Assembly: GCA_964485215.1 (NCBI GenBank)
Contig: CAZAIM010000075.1
Location: 1-12,251 of the forward strand
Source: HGM04593 sp964485215
GTDB lineage: Bacteria; Bacteroidota; Bacteroidia; Bacteroidales; Bacteroidaceae
Direction: 5' to 3'
DNA: 12,251 nt
The notes below the pieces were generated by a model, which made no database searches, had not been told where the DNA came from, and was given only the letters and a program-made list of their open reading frames with translations. How positions within the stretch are numbered: position 1 is the first letter of the stretch; each line of letters opens with the position of its first letter. Positions 1-7,266 of the stretch are shown in pieces. Made by a program: the position numbers and the translations under genes.

Positions 1-77
1 AGAAGAAAAAAAGACATAAAATGTCTACCCACAAGCGTAAAAAAAGACTGAGGAAGAACAGACATAAGAACAAGTAA
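1..77 (+). CDS. Small basic ribosomal-type protein, COX24/AURKAIP1 (mS38/bS22)-like, 3' part
   Basis: Frame 3 is open from the left edge to a TAA at 75-77. The visible C-terminus reads KKKRHKM followed by STHKRKKRLRKNRHKNK, almost entirely Lys, Arg, His and Asn. This matches the ~30-residue Bacteroidetes proteins usually annotated as AURKAIP1/COX24-domain proteins. That family is related to mitochondrial mS38 and to the small actinobacterial 30S protein bS22, which sits in rRNA near the decoding region. The family match is from memory of the sequence pattern, not a search. The start is probably a few codons left of the window, because known relatives have a short basic segment before the internal Met. 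An ATG at 21 would give an 18-residue protein as the alternative. It lies just upstream of RNase G, fitting a translation/RNA-metabolism neighbourhood. Confidence 0.72.
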   Translation, partial: KKKRHKMSTHKRKKRLRKNRHKNK

Positions 78-91
78 TCGCAGTCTGTAAA

Positions 92-152
92 AACACAAAA
101 AAAACAAACTTGCAAGGAGTGTCAAAGTGACTTCAAGTTTGTTTTTTGTGTT
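92..152 (+). terminator. Hairpin with T-tract between the basic mini-protein and RNase G
   Basis: CAAACTTG at 105-112 pairs with CAAGTTTG at 134-141, followed by a T6 run at 142-147. The flanks are also complementary (A-rich 92-104 with T-rich 142-152, two extra A on the left). Inside the 21-nt loop a small GTCA/TGAC stem (121-124 with 128-131) can form. The shape fits a rho-independent terminator for the mini-protein gene. Because it also lies in the RNase G leader, it could instead be an attenuator or processing site if both genes share a transcript. Confidence 0.55.
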
Positions 153-183
153 AGAATGACGGTTAAGAACCTCGCCAAAGAGT

Positions 184-192
184 AAAGGAGGT
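184..192 (+). promoter_or_regulatory. Strong Shine-Dalgarno upstream of RNase G
   Basis: AAAGGAGGT is a near-perfect complement of the 16S 3' end, unusual for Bacteroidetes genes, which mostly have A/T-rich leaders. It lies 24 nt before the GTG at 216 but only about 12 nt before an in-frame ATA at 204. It therefore bears on which start is used. Confidence 0.5.
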
Positions 193-215
193 TCACTAAA
201 TCAATAGACAGAATT

Positions 216-1793
216 GTGACAAGCGAACTGATTGTCGATGTTCAATCACAGGAAGTCTCCATAGCTATTACCGAAGAGAAACAGCTGGTGGAGTTCCAGA
301 GAGAACAGCAGACCGAAACATTTTCTGTAGGCAACATATACCACGGGCGTGTTAAAAAGATTATGCCCGGCCTGAATGCCTGCTTTGTTGATGTCGGTTC
401 CGAAAAAGAAGCATTCCTGCACTACTCCGATTTAGGTCCGCAATTCTACTCACTTCAGAAGTATCTGAAACAGATAACCAGTGACCGCAAGAAAAACTTC
501 CCCATAGCAAAGGCATCAATAATGCCGGAAAAGAAGAAGGAGGGAAATATTTCCGAAGCACTGCAAACGGGACAGGAGATTCTGGTACAGGTAACAAAAG
601 AGCCAATAAACACAAAAGGACCAAGGCTCACCTGCGAGTTATCATTTGCCGGCCGTTTCCTGATTTTGATTCCGTTTGAAGACAAAGTATCGGTATCATC
701 GAAGATTAAGTCCCCCGAGGAACGCACCCGCCTCAAACAGCTGCTGCAAAGCATAAAGCCAAAGAATTTCGGCATAATAGTGCGCACTGTTGCCGAAGGA
801 AAGAAGGTTGCAGAACTCGACAGCGAACTCAGGACACTTGTTGCCTATTGGGATTCACTGGTAGGGAAAGTACAGAAGAGTACCAAGCCACCCACATTGG
901 TTCACGAAGAGTCGGACAGGACACTCGCACTGTTACGCGACCTGTTCAACCCCTCATACGAAAGTATACACGTGAACGACATTGAGGTTTACAACAGAAT
1001 AAAGGATTATGTATCCGTTATTGCCCCGGAAAGCGTAAACATAATAAAGCTATACCGTGGAGAGTTGCCGATATTTGACCACTTCGGAATAACAAAACAG
1101 ATTAAGTCCTCATTTGGAAGAATTGTATCCTTCAAAGGCGGAGCCTACCTGGTAATTGAGCACACCGAGGCACTGCACGTCGTAGATGTCAACAGCGGAA
1201 ACAGAACCCGCAACAACGCTACAAGCCAGGAGGAGAATGCACTTGAGGTAAACTTGGGGGCTGCCGATGAACTTGCACGCCAGTTCAGGCTACGCGATAT
1301 GGGCGGCATCATCGTTGTCGATTTCATAGATATGGACAAGAGCGAACATCGCCAAAAGCTCTATGAAAGAATGACGGAGAACATGAGCCGCGACAGGGCA
1401 AAACATAACATTCTGCCTCTAAGCAAGTTCGGCCTAATGCAGATTACGCGCCAGAGAGTGCGTCCGGCCACCAATATGGAGGTTGAAGAAAAATGCCCCG
1501 TATGCCACGGCAAAGGCAAGATACAGCCATCCGTTCTGTTTACAGAGACGCTGGAGAGTAAAATTGAGACCCTTACTAAGGTAATAGGAGTAAAACGATT
1601 CAAACTGCACGTGCACCCGTACGTTGCCGCATACATTAAGAAAGGTGTAATATCCCTTTACAGAAAGTGGCAGATGAAATACGGAATGGGAATACGCATT
1701 GTCCCCGACCAGAAGATTGCATATCTTGAATATCATTTCTATGACAAGAATGGCAATGAGGTGGACATGAAAGAGGAATCGGAAATCAAGTAA
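216..1793 (+). CDS. rng: Ribonuclease G (Rne/Rng family endoribonuclease)
   Basis: Endoribonuclease of the RNase E/G family, acting in the cytoplasm on single-stranded RNA with a preference for 5'-monophosphate ends, in rRNA maturation and mRNA decay. The 525-residue product opens MTSELIVDV, aligning with E. coli RNase G (MTAELLVNV). An S1 domain spans about 37-140, with a basic insert near 80-115 that is absent from the E. coli enzyme. The catalytic DNase I-like region carries VVDVNSGNR (Asp324) and GGIIVVDFIDMD (Asp369), the two expected metal-binding aspartates. CPVCHGKG at 427-434 is the zinc-link motif. There is no RNase E-like C-terminal degradosome scaffold. The GTG start at 216 is chosen by alignment. 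An in-frame ATA at 204, better spaced from the Shine-Dalgarno, would add Met-Asp-Arg-Ile. The gene converges with the sugar mutase across a palindromic terminator. Confidence 0.95.
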   Translation: MTSELIVDVQSQEVSIAITEEKQLVEFQREQQTETFSVGNIYHGRVKKIMPGLNACFVDVGSEKEAFLHYSDLGPQFYSLQKYLKQITSDRKKNFPIAKASIMPEKKKEGNISEALQTGQEILVQVTKEPINTKGPRLTCELSFAGRFLILIPFEDKVSVSSKIKSPEERTRLKQLLQSIKPKNFGIIVRTVAEGKKVAELDSELRTLVAYWDSLVGKVQKSTKPPTLVHEESDRTLALLRDLFNPSYESIHVNDIEVYNRIKDYVSVIAPESVNIIKLYRGELPIFDHFGITKQIKSSFGRIVSFKGGAYLVIEHTEALHVVDVNSGNRTRNNATSQEENALEVNLGAADELARQFRLRDMGGIIVVDFIDMDKSEHRQKLYERMTENMSRDRAKHNILPLSKFGLMQITRQRVRPATNMEVEEKCPVCHGKGKIQPSVLFTETLESKIETLTKVIGVKRFKLHVHPYVAAYIKKGVISLYRKWQMKYGMGIRIVPDQKIAYLEYHFYDKNGNEVDMKEESEIK

Positions 1794-1809
1794 CTTTTAA
1801 CCTATATAA

Positions 1810-1841
1810 AGCAAGGGAGAGCACGCGTGCTCTCCCTTGCT
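1810..1841. terminator. Perfect 32-bp palindrome, bidirectional terminator between convergent genes
   Basis: AGCAAGGGAGAGCACG at 1810-1825 is followed directly by its exact reverse complement at 1826-1841. This can form a 14-bp stem with a CGCG loop. It lies 17 bp after the RNase G stop and 25 bp after the mutase stop on the other strand. Flanks are A/T-rich (tatataaa on one side, ctatatatt on the other) without a long T-run, so termination strength is uncertain. Position and symmetry fit a shared terminator. Confidence 0.8.
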
Positions 1842-1865
1842 CTATATATTGCGTATGGCGCATTA

Positions 1866-3605
1866 TCAGATGCCCATGGCCTTTTTCATAGCCTCGATTG
1901 TCTCATCGGCCTTTGCGCAAGCATCGGCATAACATTCTCTGCAGCCCATCTTGCCCTTTGCCTCCATATAGAACTTGATTTTCGGCTCGGTACCGGAAGG
2001 ACGCACAGAAACCTTGTTTCCGCTCTCGGTGAAGTACTGGAGCACGTTTGAAGGCTCCGGCATATCTATGTCGGTAACATTACCATCTGCATCGGTCTGC
2101 TTCATAGCCTTGAAATCCTTGTAGCATACAACCTTCTCACCCGCCATCTCCTTAAGAGGGTTAGCACGGAAATTCTCCATCATCTGGCGTATCTCGTCAG
2201 CACCGCTCTTTCCGGGCTTGACAACATTTACTGTAATCTCCTTGGAGAATCCATATTCAACATAGATATCCATCAACAGTTCGTAAAGGCCCTTGCCATT
2301 ATCCTTTGCCCAAGCCGCAACCTCTGCAATGAGACTGCAAGCCGAAACAGAATCCTTGTCACGGCAGAAATCCTCGGCCAGGAAGCCGAAGCTCTCCTCA
2401 CCACCGCCAATGTACTTTGCTATACCCTCGTTGTCACGGATAACCTTGGCAATCCACTTGAAACCTGTATAGCAGTCGTACATCTTGAGGTTATTCTTCT
2501 CGGCAATATTCTTGATGACTTCTGTGGTAACGATAGTCTTTACAACGAACTCCTTGCCGGTCATCTTGCCAAGTTTTGTATATTGGGTAATGATATAGTA
2601 GAGGAACATCATGCAGGTTTGGTTACCGTTGATAATCATCCACTCACCCTTGCTGTCCTTGCAGGCTATTGCCAAACGGTCGGCATCGGGGTCAGAAGCC
2701 ATTACAAGGTCGGCATCAATCTCCTTTGCAAGATTGATTGCCATTGTCATAGCCTCAGGGTTCTCGGGGTTAGGAGAGACTACGGTGGGGAAATTGCCAT
2801 CCTTCACCATCTGTTCCTCAACGCAATGGATGTTCTCGAAGCCCCACTTGCGCAACGATGCCGGGATGAGCACGCGGCCGCAACCGTGGATTGGGGTATA
2901 GACAATCTTCAGGTCCTTGTGACGCTGAATTACTTCGGGATCAATGGAAAGTGTGTGTACGGCCTCAAGGAAAGCATTGTCAATTTCCTCGCCTATAACT
3001 TCAATAAGAGCAGGGTTGCCCTGGAACCTGATATCCTCAACCTTCACGCTCTCGACGTGCTTGATTGTATTCACATCGTGCGGAGAAAGCATCTGTGCAC
3101 CATCGTCCCAATAGGCCTTGTAACCGTTGTACTCCTTCGGGTTATGGCTTGCTGTAATGTTCACACCGCTCTGGCAGCCAAGATGACGTATGGCAAACGA
3201 AATTTCGGGAGTAGGACGCAAATCCTCGAACAGATATACCTTAATGCCATTTGCCGAGAAGATATTGGCCGAGATTTCGGCAAAGAGACGGCTGTTGTTG
3301 CGGCAGTCGTGACCGACAACCACTGAAATCTGCTCAAGTTCCTTGAAACATTCGTTAAGGTAGTTGGCCAGACCTTGTGTTGCCTTACCCACGGTATATA
3401 TATTCATACGGTTGCTTCCCGCACCCATAATGCCGCGCAGACCGCCTGTACCGAACTCAAGTTCGCGATAGAAAGCATCGACAAGAGGTGTCTTGTCCTC
3501 ATTGTCCAACAGTGCCTGTACTTCTTTACGTGTCTCTTCGTCATAAGCAGGAGAAAGCCACTCTGTAGCCTTGTCCGTAACCATCTTAATTAATTCCTGA
3601 TCCAT
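1866..3605 (-). CDS. Phospho-sugar mutase (phosphoglucomutase/phosphomannomutase, alpha-D-phosphohexomutase family)
   Basis: Cytoplasmic enzyme interconverting hexose 1-phosphate and hexose 6-phosphate (glucose and/or mannose), feeding nucleotide-sugar synthesis and glycolysis. The 579-residue protein has the four hallmark sites in order: the phosphoserine loop TASHNP at 151-156 (Ser153), the Mg-binding loop DPDADR at 305-310, the sugar-specificity loop GEESFG at 402-407, and the phosphate-binding loop RPSGTEPK at 535-542. The N-terminal FGTGGLRG (51-58) and overall length match the long PGM2-type branch common in Bacteroidetes, rather than the ~450-residue bacterial PMM/PGM enzymes. Substrate preference cannot be read from sequence, so no symbol is given. 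ATG at 3605 follows an A/T-rich leader. It has its own promoter box at 3701-3708 and is separated from the dipeptidase by 285 bp, so it is probably a monocistronic housekeeping gene. All key residues are present. Confidence 0.95.
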   Translation of the reverse strand: MDQELIKMVTDKATEWLSPAYDEETRKEVQALLDNEDKTPLVDAFYRELEFGTGGLRGIMGAGSNRMNIYTVGKATQGLANYLNECFKELEQISVVVGHDCRNNSRLFAEISANIFSANGIKVYLFEDLRPTPEISFAIRHLGCQSGVNITASHNPKEYNGYKAYWDDGAQMLSPHDVNTIKHVESVKVEDIRFQGNPALIEVIGEEIDNAFLEAVHTLSIDPEVIQRHKDLKIVYTPIHGCGRVLIPASLRKWGFENIHCVEEQMVKDGNFPTVVSPNPENPEAMTMAINLAKEIDADLVMASDPDADRLAIACKDSKGEWMIINGNQTCMMFLYYIITQYTKLGKMTGKEFVVKTIVTTEVIKNIAEKNNLKMYDCYTGFKWIAKVIRDNEGIAKYIGGGEESFGFLAEDFCRDKDSVSACSLIAEVAAWAKDNGKGLYELLMDIYVEYGFSKEITVNVVKPGKSGADEIRQMMENFRANPLKEMAGEKVVCYKDFKAMKQTDADGNVTDIDMPEPSNVLQYFTESGNKVSVRPSGTEPKIKFYMEAKGKMGCRECYADACAKADETIEAMKKAMGI

Positions 3606-3700
3606 ATTAGTTAGTTTTAAGTAATATCAAACATATAGAACAAGCGGTAGCCTGGGAGGGTTCTTTGGAACATTTCCGGGAGCCTGCACGCTGTCTACTG

Positions 3701-3734
3701 CAAATATAATAACAAACGAGCGAGAAATATCAAG
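3701..3734 (-). promoter_or_regulatory. Candidate Bacteroidetes-type promoter for the sugar mutase
   Basis: On the minus strand TATATTTG (3708-3701) matches the Bacteroides -7 consensus TAnnTTTG. A partial -33 element CTTG lies at 3734-3731, 22 nt away (consensus spacing 19-21). Transcription would begin near 3694, giving a leader of about 90 nt. The box is followed by CAGTAGACA, shared with the promoter at 8956. A second TATATTTG occurs at 3793-3786, possibly a weaker tandem promoter. Confidence 0.5.
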
Positions 3735-3806
3735 CTTGCTTGAATATTTTTCAAAGCGAGTGCAGAAAATATTCGAGGTTTACCTCAAATATAATCAATT
3801 ATTTGA
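3731..3806. repeat. Cluster of four consecutive short inverted repeats in the mutase-dipeptidase intergenic region
   Basis: Reading the plus strand: CAAGC-TT-GCTTG (3731-3742); GAATATTTTTC (3742-3752) pairing with GAAAATATTC (3765-3774) with one extra T; GAGGT-TT-ACCTC (3775-3786); TCAAATA (3785-3791) with TATTTGA (3800-3806). The stems abut almost without spacers. The cluster lies downstream of the dipeptidase stop and upstream of the mutase promoter. It could end the dipeptidase transcript or form a structured 3' region, but it lacks a classical GC stem plus T-run. The rest of the 3606-3890 interval shows a T7 run on the minus strand (3865-3859) without a convincing stem, and no ORF. Confidence 0.5.
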
Positions 3807-3890
3807 ACAAAAAATGCAAGAAGCCGTTCTAATTTATGCCATCAAGTTATGATTAAGCAAAAAAACAGGAGGTGCCGGAACGTTGCAGGC

Positions 3891-5537
3891 TCATCTGCCG
3901 GAAGGAACAAGATACCTCTCACCGGTCTGCTCTACAATCTTCTTCAAATAAGAGGAGGGATAGCCGGGACGTGAGATTCTGCCTCCAAGGCCAGTTGTTC
4001 CACGGTCCAGTTTGCCGTTCTTCTCGCTCTTGACAACAAAATCGTTATACTTTACTATAACTTTCTCTCCAAACTCCTTCCACTCCGCAAGAGCCTCCTC
4101 GGCACTGTTGCAGGTAAAGTCTGTAAGCATGGCAACAGCATACTTTGGAGATGTCTTTATTACAGCCAATGCCTCCTCTTCAACAGCCTTGCTCTCATCG
4201 TATATCCTCTTCTCGAGTGCGCTCTGTACATTGCGCATATCATCTATTACCATAGAATACTTTGGGTATATCATATTGGAAACCCAGTTGAATACCCAGA
4301 ACGAGGATTTCCATGAGAACTGCACCGGGTCGGCATAGCACTCCTTGTAGCAATCGGGGATTCTTGTAGACGAGCAGTATACCGGGGTGAAGACAACCAT
4401 ATTGGCATCGTCAGTACCGAACCACATTACACCGCCAATAGCATCGGGAAGAGATGCGCGCAACTGGGCAACGAAAGTAAATGCTGTCTGGAAGGTAGAT
4501 ATTGGACGCTCATTGAAATACTCCTTGCCATCAACGGTAAAGCTCAGCGGAGAGGGACGGTAAGGCATATTGTAGGGGCCTGCGCCCAAATCGCCTGTTA
4601 TATCGAAAGGAGTACCTTCATAGTGGTCGCGCATACCCCACTGCATATCCTGAAGTGAAAGCGGCTTTTTCGGCTTCATATAAAGCGGCATCGGTTCTGC
4701 CGAAGCGTCGCCCGAAGCCCAAGGAATATATTTTTCCATATTCTCCTCTCCGAACATATTGAAGAAACTCCACACACGGGCATCACAATAGCGAAGACCG
4801 CCGAAATCGGCCGGACAGTATGCTGCTGCAAAGTCAAAATCCTCGTCCTTACCATCGAAATAGCCCATCTTGCGTGCAAACTTCACAACATCCTTTGAAT
4901 AGAGGACATTCTCCTTGTCCTTCATATCGAACTTGCGGATACGTGCCTGGTTGGCGTGAGCTGAAATACAGTCGTCGGGTATGCGTATTGCAACCCACAC
5001 TGCACCCTTCTCCTTGCCGCCCTTTCCAATCATTTCGAGAATCCAGGCCTCATTCTTGTCGGCAATGGAGAAGCTCTCTCCACTGCTGTAATAACCATAC
5101 TCTGCAACAAGAGAGGTCATTACATCGATTGCCTCACGCGCACTTTTCGAACGCTGAAGTGCAATATATATGAGGTTGCCATAGTCCAGCAAGCCGGCAG
5201 TGTCGACAAGTTCCTCGCGGCCACCGAATGTCGTCTCGGCAATGGCAACCTGATACTCGTTTATGTTTCCTAATACATTGTATGTACGGCGTGCTTCGGG
5301 AATCTGACCAAGATAATCGCCCGAATCCCAGTTGTAGATATCGCGCATAGCACCTTCGGGATGAAAAGCAGCCGGGAAGTGAGCCACAAAGCCACTCATT
5401 CCATAGCTGTCGGCACTGTATGATATGAACACTGAACCGTCGGCCGAGGCCTTCTTGCCCACAAGGAAGTTCGTACAGGTAAAACCCGCAGAGACAGAAA
5501 GCAGCATCGCTGCCAAAGAAATAAAGAATCTTTTCAT
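3891..5537 (-). CDS. Secreted C69-family dipeptidase (N-terminal-nucleophile cysteine peptidase)
   Basis: Predicted peptidase of family C69 (PepD-like), releasing amino acids from dipeptides or peptides outside the cytoplasm. The 548-residue product begins MKRFFISLAAMLLSVSAGFT, a signal-peptide-like stretch, followed by Cys21 in CTNFLVGKKASADGS. That is the conserved start of mature C69 enzymes, where the exposed Cys is the nucleophile. NINEYQVAIAETTFGG (about 91-106) and HANQARI (194-200) are further family-like segments. GFTC does not fit a lipobox, so a lipoprotein is unlikely. The signal cleavage site is not an ideal AxA, so the last residues before Cys21 may be removed autocatalytically as a propeptide (inference). 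It is third in the minus-strand flippase-M23-dipeptidase series, 51 bp after the M23 stop, with no clear promoter in the gap. Both downstream enzymes act in the envelope, consistent with peptide processing there. Confidence 0.88.
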   Translation of the reverse strand: MKRFFISLAAMLLSVSAGFTCTNFLVGKKASADGSVFISYSADSYGMSGFVAHFPAAFHPEGAMRDIYNWDSGDYLGQIPEARRTYNVLGNINEYQVAIAETTFGGREELVDTAGLLDYGNLIYIALQRSKSAREAIDVMTSLVAEYGYYSSGESFSIADKNEAWILEMIGKGGKEKGAVWVAIRIPDDCISAHANQARIRKFDMKDKENVLYSKDVVKFARKMGYFDGKDEDFDFAAAYCPADFGGLRYCDARVWSFFNMFGEENMEKYIPWASGDASAEPMPLYMKPKKPLSLQDMQWGMRDHYEGTPFDITGDLGAGPYNMPYRPSPLSFTVDGKEYFNERPISTFQTAFTFVAQLRASLPDAIGGVMWFGTDDANMVVFTPVYCSSTRIPDCYKECYADPVQFSWKSSFWVFNWVSNMIYPKYSMVIDDMRNVQSALEKRIYDESKAVEEEALAVIKTSPKYAVAMLTDFTCNSAEEALAEWKEFGEKVIVKYNDFVVKSEKNGKLDRGTTGLGGRISRPGYPSSYLKKIVEQTGERYLVPSGR

Positions 5538-5588
5538 ATATATACTTATTTAGTTAGACGCTGAATAATACTATATTTCTGTTTGTTC

Positions 5589-7265
5589 CTAATATCTGAT
5601 TTTCTTCTCGAAGACAACCTCATTGCCAAGCATATCGGTTGCCACAACCTTCATCAGGTATGTTCCACGCCTTATTTTTTCCTCTTTCAGGTCAAATAGC
5701 AGGCGTGAATCCTTGCTGCTGTACTTGAACAGCACAAACTTGCCGTCGAGTGTTCCACGAAAGGATTTTATGGCTGTCTCATTGTCGGCAAGACGAAACT
5801 CCACCACTCCACGCTTCATCCATGCGGCCTCGCGGACAGGAACAAGCCTTGGCGCAACCGTGTCGGCTGCAAGTTCGTAATCGCCCAGGAGAGCAATCTT
5901 TGCCTTTATCCAACCATCACAATATTCGCCACCTGCATACACGCCACGTTTTCCGGCCACTCGCCTCAGATAGATTCTGGAGCTATCTACAGTCACTGTA
6001 TCGGGAACACACAATTCTATTTCGGCACTATGCCACAAGGGGACATCACCATCAATTGAATAACGCAATGACAACCCGTTGCCTTTAACCGCCTTGAGGG
6101 AGAGACGGCAGTCCTCGAAGAGTTCCTTGGCAGGGATTACAAGATAAAGTCCATCCTCCTCCACGACATTGTCCTGTGCCCAACGCAACAGACGTCCTTC
6201 GGCCGGAGCCTCAGGAACAGCGCACTTTCTTCCACGTAACATAAAGGAATAGAGCGACACATTGCCGTGGCCGTCGCTCAAGCGGCATGATACCTTGTAG
6301 AGCCGTTCTGAATCGACCCGCAGCCACCCGTTGCCGACCGCCGGGGAAAGAACACGCAGCGGCACATTATCGAGCACATACAGCCGTTGGAAGCGGTCAC
6401 CTTCAGCTGAATATCTGTCGTAATCAATCCAGCCGTTTATCAGGCGGTTCTCGGCATAGGAAAAGGATGACATCTCGCTGCTGAAAAGCAGTGTGCCGTC
6501 GGCAAACAGTTCCATTTTGGCAACACCGTACTTGTTGTTGGTGCCATTCATATAATCGAGTGCCTTTACACCAAAAGAGACATCGCCCCAAACATCAATT
6601 GTATCGGGCAGTACATTGCCTACTACATTCTTATAAACAGGTTCAGTTCCACCGGAGACAACACCGCTGCCGGCTTTGGGATATAAGGCAAACGCCAAGG
6701 CCTTTGGGGGTTTTCTGTCTTCTATGTGCGACTTGAAGAATTTCATTGGGTCGTAAAGCTCATTGCCGGTGGAATCGCGCACTTCGAAATGCAGGTGTGG
6801 CCCGAACGAATAGCCGGAATTGCCGGCATAGGCAAGCAGTTGGCCTCTTCTGACAGGGAATTCACCTGGAGCAAAATACATGTCAGCCTCAAACGTTTCA
6901 TTCTCATACTGATAGGCTCTGACCCTTTTTGATATTTCATCCGTAAAACGGTCGAGATGACCATACACCGTCATATACCCATTATCGTGCATAACATACA
7001 ATGCGAGCCCATATCCGCCTGTCTGCACCTTGGCACGGTATATATAGCCGTCGGCCACGCATTTTATAGGCTTGCCTGTTACACCTTGCGTCTTTATGTC
7101 TATTCCCGAATGGAAATGATTGGAGCGCAGTTCGCCGAAATTGCCGCTCAGCAGCAACGGAAAGTCAAATGGAGAAGCAAATGGCAATGAAGCCTGTGCG
7201 CACGCCACAGAGACAACGCACAATGCAACGGAAAATACAATAATTCTTCTTATGAACCCATCCAT
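5589..7265 (-). CDS. M23 family metallopeptidase (secreted peptidoglycan endopeptidase)
   Basis: Zinc peptidase of the LytM/lysostaphin type, expected to cut peptidoglycan cross-links in the periplasm. ATG at 7265 gives 558 residues; a longer open frame reaches 7433 but would overlap the flippase by 167 bp and lacks a sensible N-terminus. From 7265 a clean signal peptide follows (MDGFIRRIIVFSVALCVVSV then ACAQA). The M23 domain runs at about 33-175: NHFHSGID with His52 and Asp56 as metal ligands, YGHLDR with His103, and GPHLHFEV with His157 and metal ligand His159. All catalytic residues are present, so it should be active, unlike EnvC-type activators. An acidic insert lies at about 118-135. 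The remaining ~380 residues look beta-rich and are not recognised. The start lies one base after the flippase stop, indicating translational coupling. Confidence 0.92.
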   Translation of the reverse strand: MDGFIRRIIVFSVALCVVSVACAQASLPFASPFDFPLLLSGNFGELRSNHFHSGIDIKTQGVTGKPIKCVADGYIYRAKVQTGGYGLALYVMHDNGYMTVYGHLDRFTDEISKRVRAYQYENETFEADMYFAPGEFPVRRGQLLAYAGNSGYSFGPHLHFEVRDSTGNELYDPMKFFKSHIEDRKPPKALAFALYPKAGSGVVSGGTEPVYKNVVGNVLPDTIDVWGDVSFGVKALDYMNGTNNKYGVAKMELFADGTLLFSSEMSSFSYAENRLINGWIDYDRYSAEGDRFQRLYVLDNVPLRVLSPAVGNGWLRVDSERLYKVSCRLSDGHGNVSLYSFMLRGRKCAVPEAPAEGRLLRWAQDNVVEEDGLYLVIPAKELFEDCRLSLKAVKGNGLSLRYSIDGDVPLWHSAEIELCVPDTVTVDSSRIYLRRVAGKRGVYAGGEYCDGWIKAKIALLGDYELAADTVAPRLVPVREAAWMKRGVVEFRLADNETAIKSFRGTLDGKFVLFKYSSKDSRLLFDLKEEKIRRGTYLMKVVATDMLGNEVVFEKKIRY

Positions 7266-7266
7266 C

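Noticed and set aside
2583..3326. 247-codon open frame antisense to the sugar mutase
   Set aside because: The opposite strand carries all hallmark motifs of the mutase; the antisense translation shows no recognisable domain.
3859..3890. Possible terminator after the dipeptidase (T7 run on the minus strand)
   Set aside because: No convincing stem precedes the T-run; only weak 4-bp pairings were found.
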